This document shows positions 1-8,121 of a stretch of DNA of 64,000 bases, one piece after another; the first letter of the stretch is position 1, and the number at the start of each line of letters is the position of its first letter. This DNA comes from Cellulosimicrobium cellulans (GTDB taxonomy: Bacteria > Actinomycetota > Actinomycetes > Actinomycetales > Cellulomonadaceae). Below the pieces are notes generated by a model. It saw nothing but the letters and a program-made list of their open reading frames with translations, did not search any database and was not told where the DNA came from. The DNA lies in contig NZ_JAMXST010000002.1 in NCBI RefSeq assembly GCF_024124905.1, positions 186,001 to 250,000 of the forward strand, written 5' to 3'. The position numbers and the translations under genes are program-made.

Positions 1-230
1 TTCTGCGGCGCGGCCGGGTCCGCGACGATCTGCCCGGTCAGGGTGACGGTGTTGGTGACGTCGCCCGTGGTCACGGTCACGCGCGGCTCGACGAGCTCCG
101 CGGACGGCACGGCCGGGTCCGCGGGGGGCTCGGGCGCCGACCGGAAGGCGATCACGGCGAGCGCGGCGGCGATGACCCCCCAGACGACGATGCGGAGGGC
201 GGGGAAGACGATCCGGCGGGTGATACCCAC
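1..230 (-). CDS. membrane-fusion / periplasmic-adaptor-like protein, N-terminal part only
   Basis: The gene starts at GTG 230 and runs off the left edge, leaving 76 residues. An AGGAG ribosome site lies about 6 nt upstream. The N-terminus has basic residues (GITRR), then a membrane anchor of roughly residues 6-26, then a Pro/Ala linker. After that comes a beta-strand stretch with the pattern VTVTTGDVTNTVTLTGQIVAD. Similar N-termini occur in actinobacterial HlyD/RND-type adaptor proteins that work with an ABC transporter (MacA-like efflux). Only the first strand of the barrel is visible, so the partner and substrate cannot be named. The family is inferred from sequence style; partiality at the window edge is certain. 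Confidence 0.55.
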   Translation of the reverse strand, partial: MGITRRIVFPALRIVVWGVIAAALAVIAFRSAPEPPADPAVPSAELVEPRVTVTTGDVTNTVTLTGQIVADPAAPQ

Positions 231-685
231 GTGCGGGCTCCTGGGCGACGGTGACGGGACGACGGTGGCGGTCGGTGAGGGGGTGCTGCGAGGGCGGTCG
301 GGTGGACGCCCGGCCCGAGGCTAGGGGGTGCGGACCGGGGGCGTCGTCATCCCTGGGGAGGAGTTCCGTCGCGTTCTCTCCACCCAGAGGTCACCCATCG
401 GTAACGGGCCGAACGCCCCCCGCGCGGGGCGACGGGGAACGGGCGAGGGTGCGCGAAGGCGTGTGAGGGCGCAAGAGGGCAGCGTGGAGCAGCGACGACG
501 CCACGACACGATCCCCCTCACCGGCCTGACGGCCGTCCCCCTGACGAGATGCGGGCGAGACTATACCGTGGCACGGAGAAAAGACAGGGGCCCTGCCGGA
601 CGACGAGGCACGTCGCCCGCCCGGGCCCCCGGGCTCCCCGTTCGGGCGCCCCGGCACGAGGCGTCAGGCGCCCCGGCAGGAGGCG
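231..685. other. intergenic region between mrp and the adaptor gene
   Basis: No convincing gene lies here. The right end holds a 22-bp tandem duplication covering the end of mrp (646-689) and a GC-rich hairpin at 619-634 (arms GCCCGGG/CCCGGGC), a plausible weak terminator for mrp. A short lower-G+C patch around 560-590 contains TATAGT on the minus strand (560-565). This could be a distant -10 for the adaptor gene, but no good -35 accompanies it. Confidence 0.4.
619..634 (-). terminator. possible hairpin terminator of mrp
   Basis: Arms GCCCGGG (619-625) and CCCGGGC (628-634) are perfectly complementary but leave only a 2-nt loop, so the real stem would be shorter. It lies about 50 nt past the mrp stop codon. 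Weak candidate. Confidence 0.3.
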
Positions 686-689
686 TCAG
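646..689. repeat. 22-bp tandem duplication across the mrp stop codon
   Basis: Copies at 646-667 and 668-689 differ at one base (C versus G). The second copy contains the mrp stop codon (TGA, minus strand, 686-688), so the distal copy looks like a duplicate of the gene's extreme 3' end placed in the untranslated region. Confidence 0.8.
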
Positions 690-1834
690 ACGACCGTGAC
701 CCCGAGCGAGCGCCCCGCGAGGCCGCGCGGCCTCCGCGCGAGCCCGAGCGCGACGTCGTGCAGCGCGACGGCCGCGGGCGAACCGGGCTCGGCGAGCACC
801 ACGGGGGTGCCGCCGTCGCCCGCCTCACGCAGCGACACGTCGAGCGGGACCTGGCCGAGGAGCGGGACGTCGGTCCCGGTGGCGCGGGACAGGTTCGCCG
901 CGACGCGCTCACCCCCGCCGGACCCGAAGACCTCCAGCCGCGACCCGTCGGGCTGCTCGAGCCACGACATGTTCTCGACGACGCCCACCACGCCCTGCTG
1001 CGTCTGCGTGGCGACCGAGCCCGCGCGCTCCGCGACCTCGGCGGCCGCGACCTGAGGCGTCGTGACCACGACGATCTCGCTGCCCGGCAGGAGCTGCGCC
1101 ACGGAGATCGCGATGTCCCCCGTCCCGGGCGGCAGGTCGAGGAGCAGCACGTCGAGGTCGCCCCAGAACACGTCCGCGAGGAACTGCTGGAGCGCCCGGT
1201 GCAGCATGGGGCCACGCCACACGACCGGCTGGCCGGGCGGGACGAACATGCCGATCGAGACGACCTTCACCCCGTGCGCGATCGGCGGCAGGAGCATGTT
1301 GTCGACCCGCGTGGGCTGCCGGTCGACGCCGAGCATGCGCGGGATCGAGAACCCGTAGATGTCCGCGTCGACGACGCCGACCTCGAGGCCCTGCGCCGCG
1401 AGCGCGACCGCGAGGTTCGCCGTGACGGACGACTTGCCCACGCCGCCCTTGCCGGACGCGATCGCGTAGACCCTGGTCAGCGACTCCGGCTTCGCGAACG
1501 GGATCTCGGGCTCGCCCACGCCGCCGCGCAGCATCGTGCGCAGCTCGGCGCGCTGCTCCGCGCTCATGACGCCCAGGTCCACGCGCACGTCCGCCACGCC
1601 GTCGACCGCGCGCACGGCGGCGGCGACGTCGCGCGAGAGCGTGTCGCGCATCGGGCACGTCGCGACCGTGAGGTCCACGCCCACCGTCACGACGGCGCCC
1701 GGCGCCCCGGGCGCGACCGCGACCGAGCGGATCATGCCGAGGTCCGTGACGGGGCGGCGGATCTCCGGGTCGAGGACCGTGGTGAGGGCCTGCCGGACGG
1801 CGTGCTCGAGCGGGTCTGCAACAGGGTCGGGCAT
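686..1834 (-). CDS. mrp: Mrp/NBP35 family iron-sulfur cluster carrier ATPase
   Basis: 382 residues. Residues about 8-95 form a MIP18/DUF59 domain with the conserved TCPMRD motif at 59-64. A P-loop NTPase of the MinD/Mrp class follows, with deviant Walker A GKGGVGKS at 128-135. The family binds and transfers Fe-S clusters to apo-proteins in the cytosol. The loop that carries a CxxC cluster ligand in many ApbC/Mrp proteins here reads ENMSWLEQPDGS, without cysteines; as I recall, other actinobacterial Mrp proteins also lack it. ATG 1834 is preferred over the longer open frame because TACGAT ends exactly 6 nt upstream, indicating a leaderless transcript. The gene is divergent from the 1944 gene. 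No electron-transfer or SUF genes are adjacent. Confidence 0.9.
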   Translation of the reverse strand: MPDPVADPLEHAVRQALTTVLDPEIRRPVTDLGMIRSVAVAPGAPGAVVTVGVDLTVATCPMRDTLSRDVAAAVRAVDGVADVRVDLGVMSAEQRAELRTMLRGGVGEPEIPFAKPESLTRVYAIASGKGGVGKSSVTANLAVALAAQGLEVGVVDADIYGFSIPRMLGVDRQPTRVDNMLLPPIAHGVKVVSIGMFVPPGQPVVWRGPMLHRALQQFLADVFWGDLDVLLLDLPPGTGDIAISVAQLLPGSEIVVVTTPQVAAAEVAERAGSVATQTQQGVVGVVENMSWLEQPDGSRLEVFGSGGGERVAANLSRATGTDVPLLGQVPLDVSLREAGDGGTPVVLAEPGSPAAVALHDVALGLARRPRGLAGRSLGVTVV

Positions 1835-1840
1835 GGACCC

Positions 1841-1846
1841 ATCGTA
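1841..1846 (-). promoter_or_regulatory. -10 box (TACGAT), leaderless mrp promoter
   Basis: TANNNT hexamer ending 6 nt before ATG 1834, so the predicted transcript begins at the start codon. Confidence 0.6.
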
Positions 1847-1931
1847 GGCGCGCCGGCGCCGCGGTCCGCCGGGCCCTAGGTCCCGGGACGGACGTGAGGC
1901 GCATCGCACGCCGTGGTGCGCCGAACGGGTC

Positions 1932-1937
1932 TACGGT
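1932..1937 (+). promoter_or_regulatory. -10 box (TACGGT), leaderless promoter
   Basis: TANNNT hexamer ending 6 nt before ATG 1944. No ribosome site is visible, which fits leaderless initiation. Confidence 0.6.
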
Positions 1938-1943
1938 GCACGG

Positions 1944-2741
1944 ATGGACGCCCTGGCCTCCCTCGCACGGGACAGCGAGCTGTTCGGCGACGCCGTGCGC
2001 AGCGCGCCCCCGGACGCGCGCGTGCCGTCGTGCCCCGAGTGGACCGGCGCGGACCTGCTCTACCACCTCGCGGAGGTGCAGGACTTCTGGGCGCGCGTCG
2101 TCGGGCCCACCCCCGGGCACGGCCTCGACGGCGACGACGTCACCCCGCTCGCGCGGCCGTCGTCGGACGCGGAGCTGCCCGCGCTGCTGCAGCGCTCGAC
2201 GAGCCGGCTCGTCGCCGCCCTCACGGGTCGCGACCCGGCGGAGCCGTGCTGGTCGTGGCACGACGACGGCCGCCACGTCGGCTGGGTCGTGCGCCGGCAG
2301 GCGCACGAGGCGCTGATCCACCGCGCGGACGCCGAGCTCACGGCCGGCCGGGACGTCACGCCCGCCGACCCGGACGTCGCGGCGGACGGCGTCGACGAGG
2401 TGCTGTCGGTGATGGTCGACGGCGTGCCCGGCTGGGGCGTGTTCACGCCCGACGGCGCGACGGTGTCGGTCGTCGTGGACGGGTTCGGGGAGCGGCCCCG
2501 GAGCTGGGAGCTCGCGTTCGGGCGCTTCACCGGGACGGGCCCCGAGTCGGGCACCGCGTACGACCTCGACGTCGCGCAGCTCGTGGACCTCCCCGGCTCG
2601 ACCACGACGCAGGTCTCCGGCCCCGCGTGGGCGCTCGACCTGTGGCTGTGGGGCCGGGGCCCGGCCGACGGCCTGGCCGTCGAGGGCGACCCCGCGCTCG
2701 TCGAGCGCCTGCGCCGCGTCGCGGCCGAGGGCACGCGGTAG
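1944..2741 (+). CDS. maleylpyruvate isomerase family mycothiol-dependent enzyme
   Basis: 265 residues. The N-terminal half is a DinB-like four-helix bundle with the CPEWTGADLLYHLAEV signature near residues 33-48, typical of the mycothiol-dependent maleylpyruvate isomerase N-domain (TIGR03083 type). A histidine at the YHL position is a likely metal ligand. The C-terminal half matches the small MDMPI-C region. Family members use or detoxify mycothiol-linked substrates, or act as metal-dependent transferases; the actual substrate is unknown, and no aromatic catabolism genes are nearby, so a role in gentisate breakdown is unlikely. Transcribed alone, divergent from mrp, ending in a bidirectional hairpin. 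Confidence 0.82.
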   Translation: MDALASLARDSELFGDAVRSAPPDARVPSCPEWTGADLLYHLAEVQDFWARVVGPTPGHGLDGDDVTPLARPSSDAELPALLQRSTSRLVAALTGRDPAEPCWSWHDDGRHVGWVVRRQAHEALIHRADAELTAGRDVTPADPDVAADGVDEVLSVMVDGVPGWGVFTPDGATVSVVVDGFGERPRSWELAFGRFTGTGPESGTAYDLDVAQLVDLPGSTTTQVSGPAWALDLWLWGRGPADGLAVEGDPALVERLRRVAAEGTR

Positions 2742-2749
2742 CGGATCCT

Positions 2750-2815
2750 GAGATCGACCCGAGCGGCCGAGATCGACCCTCGGGGGGTCGATCTGGCGAC
2801 GGGCGGGTCGATCTC
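2750..2815. terminator. nested inverted-repeat terminator between convergent genes
   Basis: GAGATCGACCC occurs at 2750-2760 and 2769-2779, and its inverse at 2785-2794 (one base shorter) and 2805-2815. Inner and outer arms can form alternative hairpins on either strand, suitable as a shared terminator for the genes ending at 2741 (+) and 2819 (-). Confidence 0.75.
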
Positions 2816-2818
2816 GCG

Positions 2819-3328
2819 TCAGCGGTCGGAGGGTTCGTCGTCGGGCTGGCGGGCCGACTTCTCCTCCAGCTCCTCCAGCAGGTTGCGGATCTCGGAGCGC
2901 ACGAAGTCGCGCGTGGCCACCTCGCTCAGCGCGATGCGCAGCGCGGCCATCTCGCGCGCGAGGTACTCGGTGTCGGCGAGGTTGCGCTCCGCGCGCTGCC
3001 GGTCCTGCTCGGCGGTGACGCGGTCGCGGTCGTCCTGACGGTTCTGCGCGAGCAGGATGAGCGGCGCCGCGTACGACGCCTGGAGCGAGAGCATGAGGGT
3101 GAGCGCGGTGAACCCGAACTCCGCGGAGTCGAACCGCAGGCCCTCCGGCCCCCACGAGTTCCAGATGATCCACACCGCGCAGAACACGGTGAGGTAGACG
3201 AGGAACCGGGGCGTGCCCAGGAACCGGGCGATGCCCTCGGTCGCACGGCCGACCGCGTCCTGATCGACCTTGACCCGCGGGATGAGGGAGCGCCGCGCGC
3301 TCTTCGGGGTGTCGAGGCGGTCAGCCAC
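2819..3328 (-). CDS. DUF1003 family membrane protein
   Basis: 169 residues. Two membrane segments are visible at about 41-58 and 71-95, flanked by the family's conserved pattern (IARFLGTPRFL, WIIWNSW, LTLMLSLQASYAAPLILLAQNRQ). A charged, helical cytoplasmic tail follows (about 96-169, rich in DRxxAExD). The biochemical function of DUF1003 is not established. The gene overlaps the 3' end of the MgtE-N/CBS gene by 8 nt, so the two are almost certainly co-translated. In many actinobacteria the two families are neighbours, suggesting a joint role in Mg2+ or cation homeostasis (inference). Confidence 0.9.
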   Translation of the reverse strand: MADRLDTPKSARRSLIPRVKVDQDAVGRATEGIARFLGTPRFLVYLTVFCAVWIIWNSWGPEGLRFDSAEFGFTALTLMLSLQASYAAPLILLAQNRQDDRDRVTAEQDRQRAERNLADTEYLAREMAALRIALSEVATRDFVRSEIRNLLEELEEKSARQPDDEPSDR

Positions 3329-4661
3329 GGGTCACCCCCGTCGCGCCGCCGCGGGCCGCGGGACGCGGCAGCGCGCCGGGCGCGAGCGTGGCGCGCGCCT
3401 GCTCGGTGTCCACGTCGTCGTCCGTCTCGCGCCAGTCGTCCGGGAGCATGTGGTCGAGCACGTCGTCGACGCTGATCGCGCCGAGCAGGCGCTTCTCCGC
3501 GTCGAGCACGGGGACGCACAGGAGGTCGTACGTCGCGAGGATGCGCGTGACGCGCCCCAGGGGAGCGTCGGGAGCGACGCCCTCGACGTCGGAGTCGAGC
3601 ACCGAGCCGACGGCCGCGTGCGGGGGCTCGCGCAGCAGCCGCTGGAAGTGCGCGACGCCGAGGAACCGGCCCGTCGGCGTCTCGAGCGGCGGGCGCGCGA
3701 CGAACACCATCGACGCGAGCGCGGGGGCGAGGTCCTTGCGCCGGATCTGCGCGAGCGCGGTGGCGATGGTCGTCTCGGGGCCGAGCACGACCGGCTCGGA
3801 CGTCATGAGACCGCCCGCGGTGTCCTCCGCGTAGGCGAGCAGGCGGCGCACGTCGCGCGCCTCCTCCGGCTCCATGAGCTCGAGGAGCTGCGCGGCCTGC
3901 GCCTCGGGGAGCTCGTGCAGCAGGTCCGCCGCGTCGTCGGGCTGCATCGCCTCGAGGACGTCGGCGGCGCGGTCGGTGTCGAGGCCGGAGAGGATCGCGA
4001 CCTGGTCGTCCTCGGGCAGCTCCTCGAGGACGTCGGCGAGGCGCTCGTTGTCGAGCGCGCCCGCGACCTCGAGCCGGCGCGTGTCGCCCAGGTCGTGGAT
4101 GACGTCGGCGAGGTCGGCGGGCTTGAGGTCGTCGTAGGCGGCCAGGAGCATCGCGGCGCCCTGCGCCTCGGTGCTCCCCGCCAGGCCGGTGACCGCCCCC
4201 ACGTCCACGACGATCGCGTCGCCCCGTCGGCGCAGGCCGAGCGTGCCCTTGTGCTGCGCGCGGCGCCGCACGTACAGCTTGGTGACGAGCCAGTCGCCGG
4301 TGCGCTGCCGCTCGATCGCGAGGTCCTCGACCGTCGCCGAGCCCGACCCGTCGACGAGCTCGACCGTGCGCTCCAGCAGCTCGCTGACGGCGAGCGTCTC
4401 CATCGCGCGCTGCTCGAACCGCCGCATGTTCACCAGGCCCGTCGAGATGACCTGGCCCGCGTCGATACTCGTGACGCGCGTGAGCGGGAGGAAGACCCGG
4501 CGTCTCCCGGGCACCTCGACCACGAGGCCCACGGCGCGGGGCGCGCCCTTGGGCCGGATGAGCACGACGACGTCCCGCACCCGGCCGACCTGGTCGCCGA
4601 TGGGGTCGAACACGCTGGTCCCGGCCAGGCGCGCGACGAAGACGGTGGTGGCTGCGCTCAC
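3321..4661 (-). CDS. MgtE N-terminal/CBS domain protein lacking the transport channel
   Basis: 446 residues starting at GTG 4661. Residues about 5-75 resemble a PRC-barrel-like beta domain. Residues about 180-280 are the alpha-superhelical MgtE N domain (repeats such as DVLEELPEDDQ, LLHELPEAQAAQLL), followed by two CBS repeats at about 285-410. In MgtE these cytosolic parts sense Mg2+ and gate the channel, but here no transmembrane segment follows; the protein ends in an Ala/Pro-rich tail. It is therefore a soluble sensor-type relative rather than a transporter. TAGGCT ends 6 nt before the GTG (leaderless). It leads a two-gene operon with DUF1003. Confidence 0.88.
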   Translation of the reverse strand: MSAATTVFVARLAGTSVFDPIGDQVGRVRDVVVLIRPKGAPRAVGLVVEVPGRRRVFLPLTRVTSIDAGQVISTGLVNMRRFEQRAMETLAVSELLERTVELVDGSGSATVEDLAIERQRTGDWLVTKLYVRRRAQHKGTLGLRRRGDAIVVDVGAVTGLAGSTEAQGAAMLLAAYDDLKPADLADVIHDLGDTRRLEVAGALDNERLADVLEELPEDDQVAILSGLDTDRAADVLEAMQPDDAADLLHELPEAQAAQLLELMEPEEARDVRRLLAYAEDTAGGLMTSEPVVLGPETTIATALAQIRRKDLAPALASMVFVARPPLETPTGRFLGVAHFQRLLREPPHAAVGSVLDSDVEGVAPDAPLGRVTRILATYDLLCVPVLDAEKRLLGAISVDDVLDHMLPDDWRETDDDVDTEQARATLAPGALPRPAARGGATGVTRG

Positions 4662-4667
4662 GCGGCC

Positions 4668-4673
4668 AGCCTA
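4668..4673 (-). promoter_or_regulatory. -10 box (TAGGCT), leaderless promoter
   Basis: Ends 6 nt before GTG 4661. A clean TANNNT match. Confidence 0.6.
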
Positions 4674-4782
4674 CGCACGCGCCCCGGTCGCCGCGCGTTC
4701 CTTCCGACCTGTGGCGTCGCCCGGCGGCACGGAACGGCGGACGCGCGGGGACGCGGCCCTCGCGCGGTCCGCACGAGTAGGA

Positions 4783-4788
4783 CAGACT
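4783..4788 (+). promoter_or_regulatory. possible -10 box (CAGACT), leaderless promoter
   Basis: NANNNT hexamer ending 6 nt before ATG 4795. It favours 4795 over the in-frame ATG at 4801. Confidence 0.45.
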
Positions 4789-4794
4789 GGGCGA

Positions 4795-5577
4795 ATGAGC
4801 ATGTCACGCCCGGGTGCCGTCCCCCGTGTCCCCACCCCGCCCCGTGGTGAGGAGATCGCGTCGTACGCGACCTACCTCGAGGCGCAGAAGGCGGTCGACT
4901 TCCTCTCCGACAACAAGTTCGCGGTCGAGCTCGTGACGATCGTCGGCACCGACCTCAAGATGGTCGAGCGCGTGACGGGCCGGCTCACGTACGGGCGGGT
5001 CGCGATCGCGGGCGCGGCGTCCGGCGCGTGGTTCGGTCTCTTCGTCGGCCTGCTGCTCTTCATGTTCTCCGGCCAGGGCGGGTTCGTCCTCACGGCCATC
5101 GCGATCGGCGCCGGGTTCGGCCTCCTCTTCTCCGTGCTGTCGTACGCCCTCACGCAGGGCAAGCGCGACTTCACGTCGCAGAGCCAGATCGTCGCCTCGT
5201 CGTACGGGATCCTCTGCGCGCCCGAGCGCGCGGGCGACGCGCGCCAGCTCCTCGCGCGGATGCCGGAGGGCGCGGGCGGGGTCCGTGCCCCGGCCGTCCC
5301 GGCGAACCCGACGTGGGGCACGCCCGGAGCGACCCCGCCTCCCGCGGCTCCCACGCCGACCGCCCCGGCGCCCGAGCCGACGTCGGGCGCCGGCCCGGCG
5401 CCCACGCCCCCGGTCGCGCCGCCCGCCCGGACGCCCGACCCCCGCTGGACCACGCCGACCGGGGAGCCGCGCTACGGCGCCATGCGACCGACGTCGGACC
5501 AGCCGGCCGACGCGGAGCCCGGCACCGAGCAGGCCCCGGGAGCGCAGCAGCCGGACCAGCCCGAGCGTCCCGCCTGA
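4795..5577 (+). CDS. general stress protein 17M-like membrane protein
   Basis: 260 residues. Residues about 20-65 form the small alpha/beta domain of the YflT/general-stress-17M family (EEIASYATYLEAQKAVDFL, VGTDLKMVERVTG). Two glycine-zipper membrane helices follow at about 69-91 and 96-118, then a short soluble part and a long Pro/Ala-rich disordered tail (about 170-260). The family is linked to general stress responses but has no defined activity. The protein is probably inner-membrane with its ends in the cytosol (inference). Divergent from the MgtE-N gene; its stop is only 22 nt from the convergent aminopeptidase stop, with no clear terminator between. Confidence 0.78.
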   Translation: MSMSRPGAVPRVPTPPRGEEIASYATYLEAQKAVDFLSDNKFAVELVTIVGTDLKMVERVTGRLTYGRVAIAGAASGAWFGLFVGLLLFMFSGQGGFVLTAIAIGAGFGLLFSVLSYALTQGKRDFTSQSQIVASSYGILCAPERAGDARQLLARMPEGAGGVRAPAVPANPTWGTPGATPPPAAPTPTAPAPEPTSGAGPAPTPPVAPPARTPDPRWTTPTGEPRYGAMRPTSDQPADAEPGTEQAPGAQQPDQPERPA

Positions 5578-5599
5578 CGGACGACGAGGGCCAGCCACC

Positions 5600-7237
5600 T
5601 CAGGCGCGCAGGCGCGCCATCCAGGCCTCCACGTCCTCGGGGCGGCGGGGGAGCGCGGCCGAGAGGTTCTCGTTCCCGTCGGCGGTCACGAGCACGTCGT
5701 CCTCGATGCGGACGCCGATCCCGCGGTACTCCTCCGGGACCGCCAGGTCGTCCGCCTTGAAGTACAGACCGGGCTCGATCGTGAAGACCATGCCGGGCTC
5801 CAGGATCCCGTCGAGGTAGAGCTCGCGGCGCGCCTGCGCGCAGTCGTGCACGTCCAGGCCCAGGTGGTGGCTCGTGCCGTGCACCATCCAGCGACGGTGC
5901 TGCTGCCCCTCGGGCGAGAGCGACTCGGTGGCGCTCACCGGGAGCAGGCCCCACTCCTCCAGGCGCGCGGCGACGACCTCCATCGCGGCGGCGTGCACGT
6001 CGCGGAAGCGCGCGCCCGGCACGGCGACGGCGAACGCGGCGTCCGCGGCGTCGAGCACCGCCTGGTACACGCGGCGCTGGACCTCGGTGAACTCGCCGTC
6101 GACGGGCAGCGTGCGCGTGACGTCCGCCGTGTAGAGCGAGTCGACCTCGACGCCCGCGTCGAGCAGCACGAGCTCGCCCGTGCGCACGACGCCGTCGTTG
6201 CGGATCCAGTGCAGCGTCGTCGCGTGCTCGCCGGCCGCGGCGATCGTCTCGTAGCCGACCGTGTTGCCCTCGAGGCGCGCGTGGGCGTCGAACGTCGTCT
6301 CGATGACGCGCTCGCCGCGCCGGTGCTCGACGGCGCGCGGGAGGTTCCGCACGACCTCCTCGAAGCCCGCGATCGTGGCGGCGACGGCCTCGCGCATCTG
6401 CTCGACCTCGTGGGCGTCCTTGACGAGCCGCAGCTCGGAGACGGCCTCGACGAGCGCGGCGTCGGTGCGCCGGTAGGCGGCCTCCGCCCGGGCGAGCCAC
6501 TCGGCCTCGGTGAGCTCCTGGTCCTGGGCGCCCTCGACGTCGTCCAGCCCGGCCTCCGCGCGGATCGCCTCGACGAGCGCCTCCACGGCCTCGTCGGCGC
6601 CCGCGACGACGAGCAGCGTCACCCCGCCCGGGCCGACGTCCTTGGCGAGCGCGTCGCGCAGCTCGTCGACGTGGCGGGCCTCGACGCCCGTGGCCGCCGC
6701 GACGTCGTCGAGCGACGGCCGCGCGCCGACCCAGAACTCGCCGTAGCGCGAGTCGGCGTAGAACTCCTCGGTGTCGCGCGCGGCGAGCGGGCGCACGTAG
6801 AGCACGGCGTGGTGGTCCGAGCCGCCGTCGCCGGTCCCGGGCTCCACGGGGTGCAGCACGAGCACCGCGTCGGGCTCCTGGTCCGTGCCGTAGCCGGTGA
6901 GGTGCGCGAACGCCGAGTGCGGGCGGAACCGGTAGTCGGTGTCGTTCGAGCGCGTCTTCAGCGGCCCGGCGGGCACCACGAGGCGCGCGCCCGGGAACCG
7001 GGCGGACAGCGCGGCGCGGCGGGCGACGGTGTACGGGGCGGCCGGGAGGGGCTCGACGTCGAGCTCCGCGCGCGGCGCCCAGCCGCTCGTGATGAAGGCC
7101 TTGAACGCGTCGGAGTCGGGGCGCTGGGAGCGGTTGCTGCCGCGCGCGGCCAGGTCCTGGCCGTCGCCGGCGCTGTCGGGTGCCTGGTCGGGCGTCTCGG
7201 ACGTGGGCTCGGGCGTGACGGGGGTGGCGTCGGTCAT
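5600..7237 (-). CDS. pepP: Xaa-Pro aminopeptidase (aminopeptidase P, M24B)
   Basis: 545 residues. An acidic, low-complexity N-terminus (1-40) precedes the aminopeptidase P N-domain (about 65-210) and the pita-bread M24 domain (about 275-520). The five metal ligands are visible: D360 (LLDAGVE), D372 (ADVTRT), H457 (GTSHHLGLDVHD), E488 (TIEPGLYF) and E512 (IEDDVLVT). The enzyme is expected to remove N-terminal residues preceding proline, using two Mn2+ ions, in the cytosol. ATG 7237 overlaps the stop of the upstream alpha/beta hydrolase gene by 4 nt (ATGA), so translation is coupled. Length and motifs are normal for the family. Confidence 0.95.
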   Translation of the reverse strand: MTDATPVTPEPTSETPDQAPDSAGDGQDLAARGSNRSQRPDSDAFKAFITSGWAPRAELDVEPLPAAPYTVARRAALSARFPGARLVVPAGPLKTRSNDTDYRFRPHSAFAHLTGYGTDQEPDAVLVLHPVEPGTGDGGSDHHAVLYVRPLAARDTEEFYADSRYGEFWVGARPSLDDVAAATGVEARHVDELRDALAKDVGPGGVTLLVVAGADEAVEALVEAIRAEAGLDDVEGAQDQELTEAEWLARAEAAYRRTDAALVEAVSELRLVKDAHEVEQMREAVAATIAGFEEVVRNLPRAVEHRRGERVIETTFDAHARLEGNTVGYETIAAAGEHATTLHWIRNDGVVRTGELVLLDAGVEVDSLYTADVTRTLPVDGEFTEVQRRVYQAVLDAADAAFAVAVPGARFRDVHAAAMEVVAARLEEWGLLPVSATESLSPEGQQHRRWMVHGTSHHLGLDVHDCAQARRELYLDGILEPGMVFTIEPGLYFKADDLAVPEEYRGIGVRIEDDVLVTADGNENLSAALPRRPEDVEAWMARLRA

Positions 7238-8121
7238 GCCCCCAGTCTCGCACCGCGCACGCGGCCGAAGTCCGCGAGCGCGCGCCCGAGCACGCGGTTG
7301 AAGGCCTCGGGGGCCTCGCTGTTGACGTCGTGGCCGGCGCGCGGCACGACGACGAGCGCGGCGTCCGCGGCGGCGGCGAGGTAGCGCTGCTCGTCGAGGC
7401 GCATGTGGTCGCGGGCGCCGTTGACGAGCCAGACGGGCACGTCGACGTCGCGCACGTGGGCGAGCCACGAGCGGCCCGCGAGCTGGGTGAGGGCGTCGGT
7501 CACGACGTGCCACCCGGGTGCGGCCGGAGCGGGGGCACCCGCGTCGGCCGGACCGGCGAGCGCGTACGACGACGCGGCGCCGCCTGGGAGCGAGCGCCCG
7601 CCGCGGGCGATCGTGCTCCACGCCGCCGCGCTCGTGCGCGCCGCCCAGCGCGCTCCGCGCCCGACGGCGCCCCCTCCCGCCACGACGAGGCGCGCGACGT
7701 CGCGGTACAGCGCGACGGGCTTGCCCTTGGGGTCCGACGTGCAGGCCGCGGCGACCACGCCCGCGAGGTTCGCGGGGCGGCGGGCCGCCCAGGCGAGCGA
7801 CGTGTAGCCGCCGAGCGAGAGCCCGACCAGCGCGACCCGACGGTCCGGTCCGAACGAGGCGGCGGCCTCGTCGAGCACCTCGAAGGACCGGTCGAGCGTG
7901 AACCGCTCGTGCGCGCGGGCGCCGTGCGCGGGCAGGTCCACGGCGACGGCGTCGTGCCCGAGGGCGCGCACGTGGTCGACCTGGTGGTCCCAGATCGCGC
8001 CGGACGTGCGCATGCCGTGCACGAAGACGACGGCGGGCAGGCGCTCCGGGCCGTCGGTGGGCGCGTCGGTGCGGGGGGCGGGCGGGGCGAGCAGGGTGGG
8101 GGCGTGCGTCGTGGGGGTCAT
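7234..8121 (-). CDS. alpha/beta hydrolase
   Basis: 295 residues from ATG 8121. Fold motifs are in order: oxyanion HG at 35-36 (VVFVHGMRTSG), nucleophile S102 in GLSLGG, an acid in VNGARDHMRL and a histidine in PRAGHDVNSE. An insertion of about 50 residues rich in Ala/Gly/Arg lies between the nucleophile and acid (cap region). Substrate unknown; esterase, lactonase or peptidase activity is equally possible. It heads an operon with pepP (4-nt overlap), so a role in peptide or small-ester turnover can be imagined but not shown. CACAGT lies 8 nt upstream with GGGAG between, so the start could be leadered or leaderless. Confidence 0.85.
   Translation of the reverse strand: MTPTTHAPTLLAPPAPRTDAPTDGPERLPAVVFVHGMRTSGAIWDHQVDHVRALGHDAVAVDLPAHGARAHERFTLDRSFEVLDEAAASFGPDRRVALVGLSLGGYTSLAWAARRPANLAGVVAAACTSDPKGKPVALYRDVARLVVAGGGAVGRGARWAARTSAAAWSTIARGGRSLPGGAASSYALAGPADAGAPAPAAPGWHVVTDALTQLAGRSWLAHVRDVDVPVWLVNGARDHMRLDEQRYLAAAADAALVVVPRAGHDVNSEAPEAFNRVLGRALADFGRVRGARLGA

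Noticed and set aside
758-1879. Plus-strand 373-codon frame opposite mrp
   Set aside because: It is an Arg/Asp/His-rich antisense shadow of mrp with no motif.
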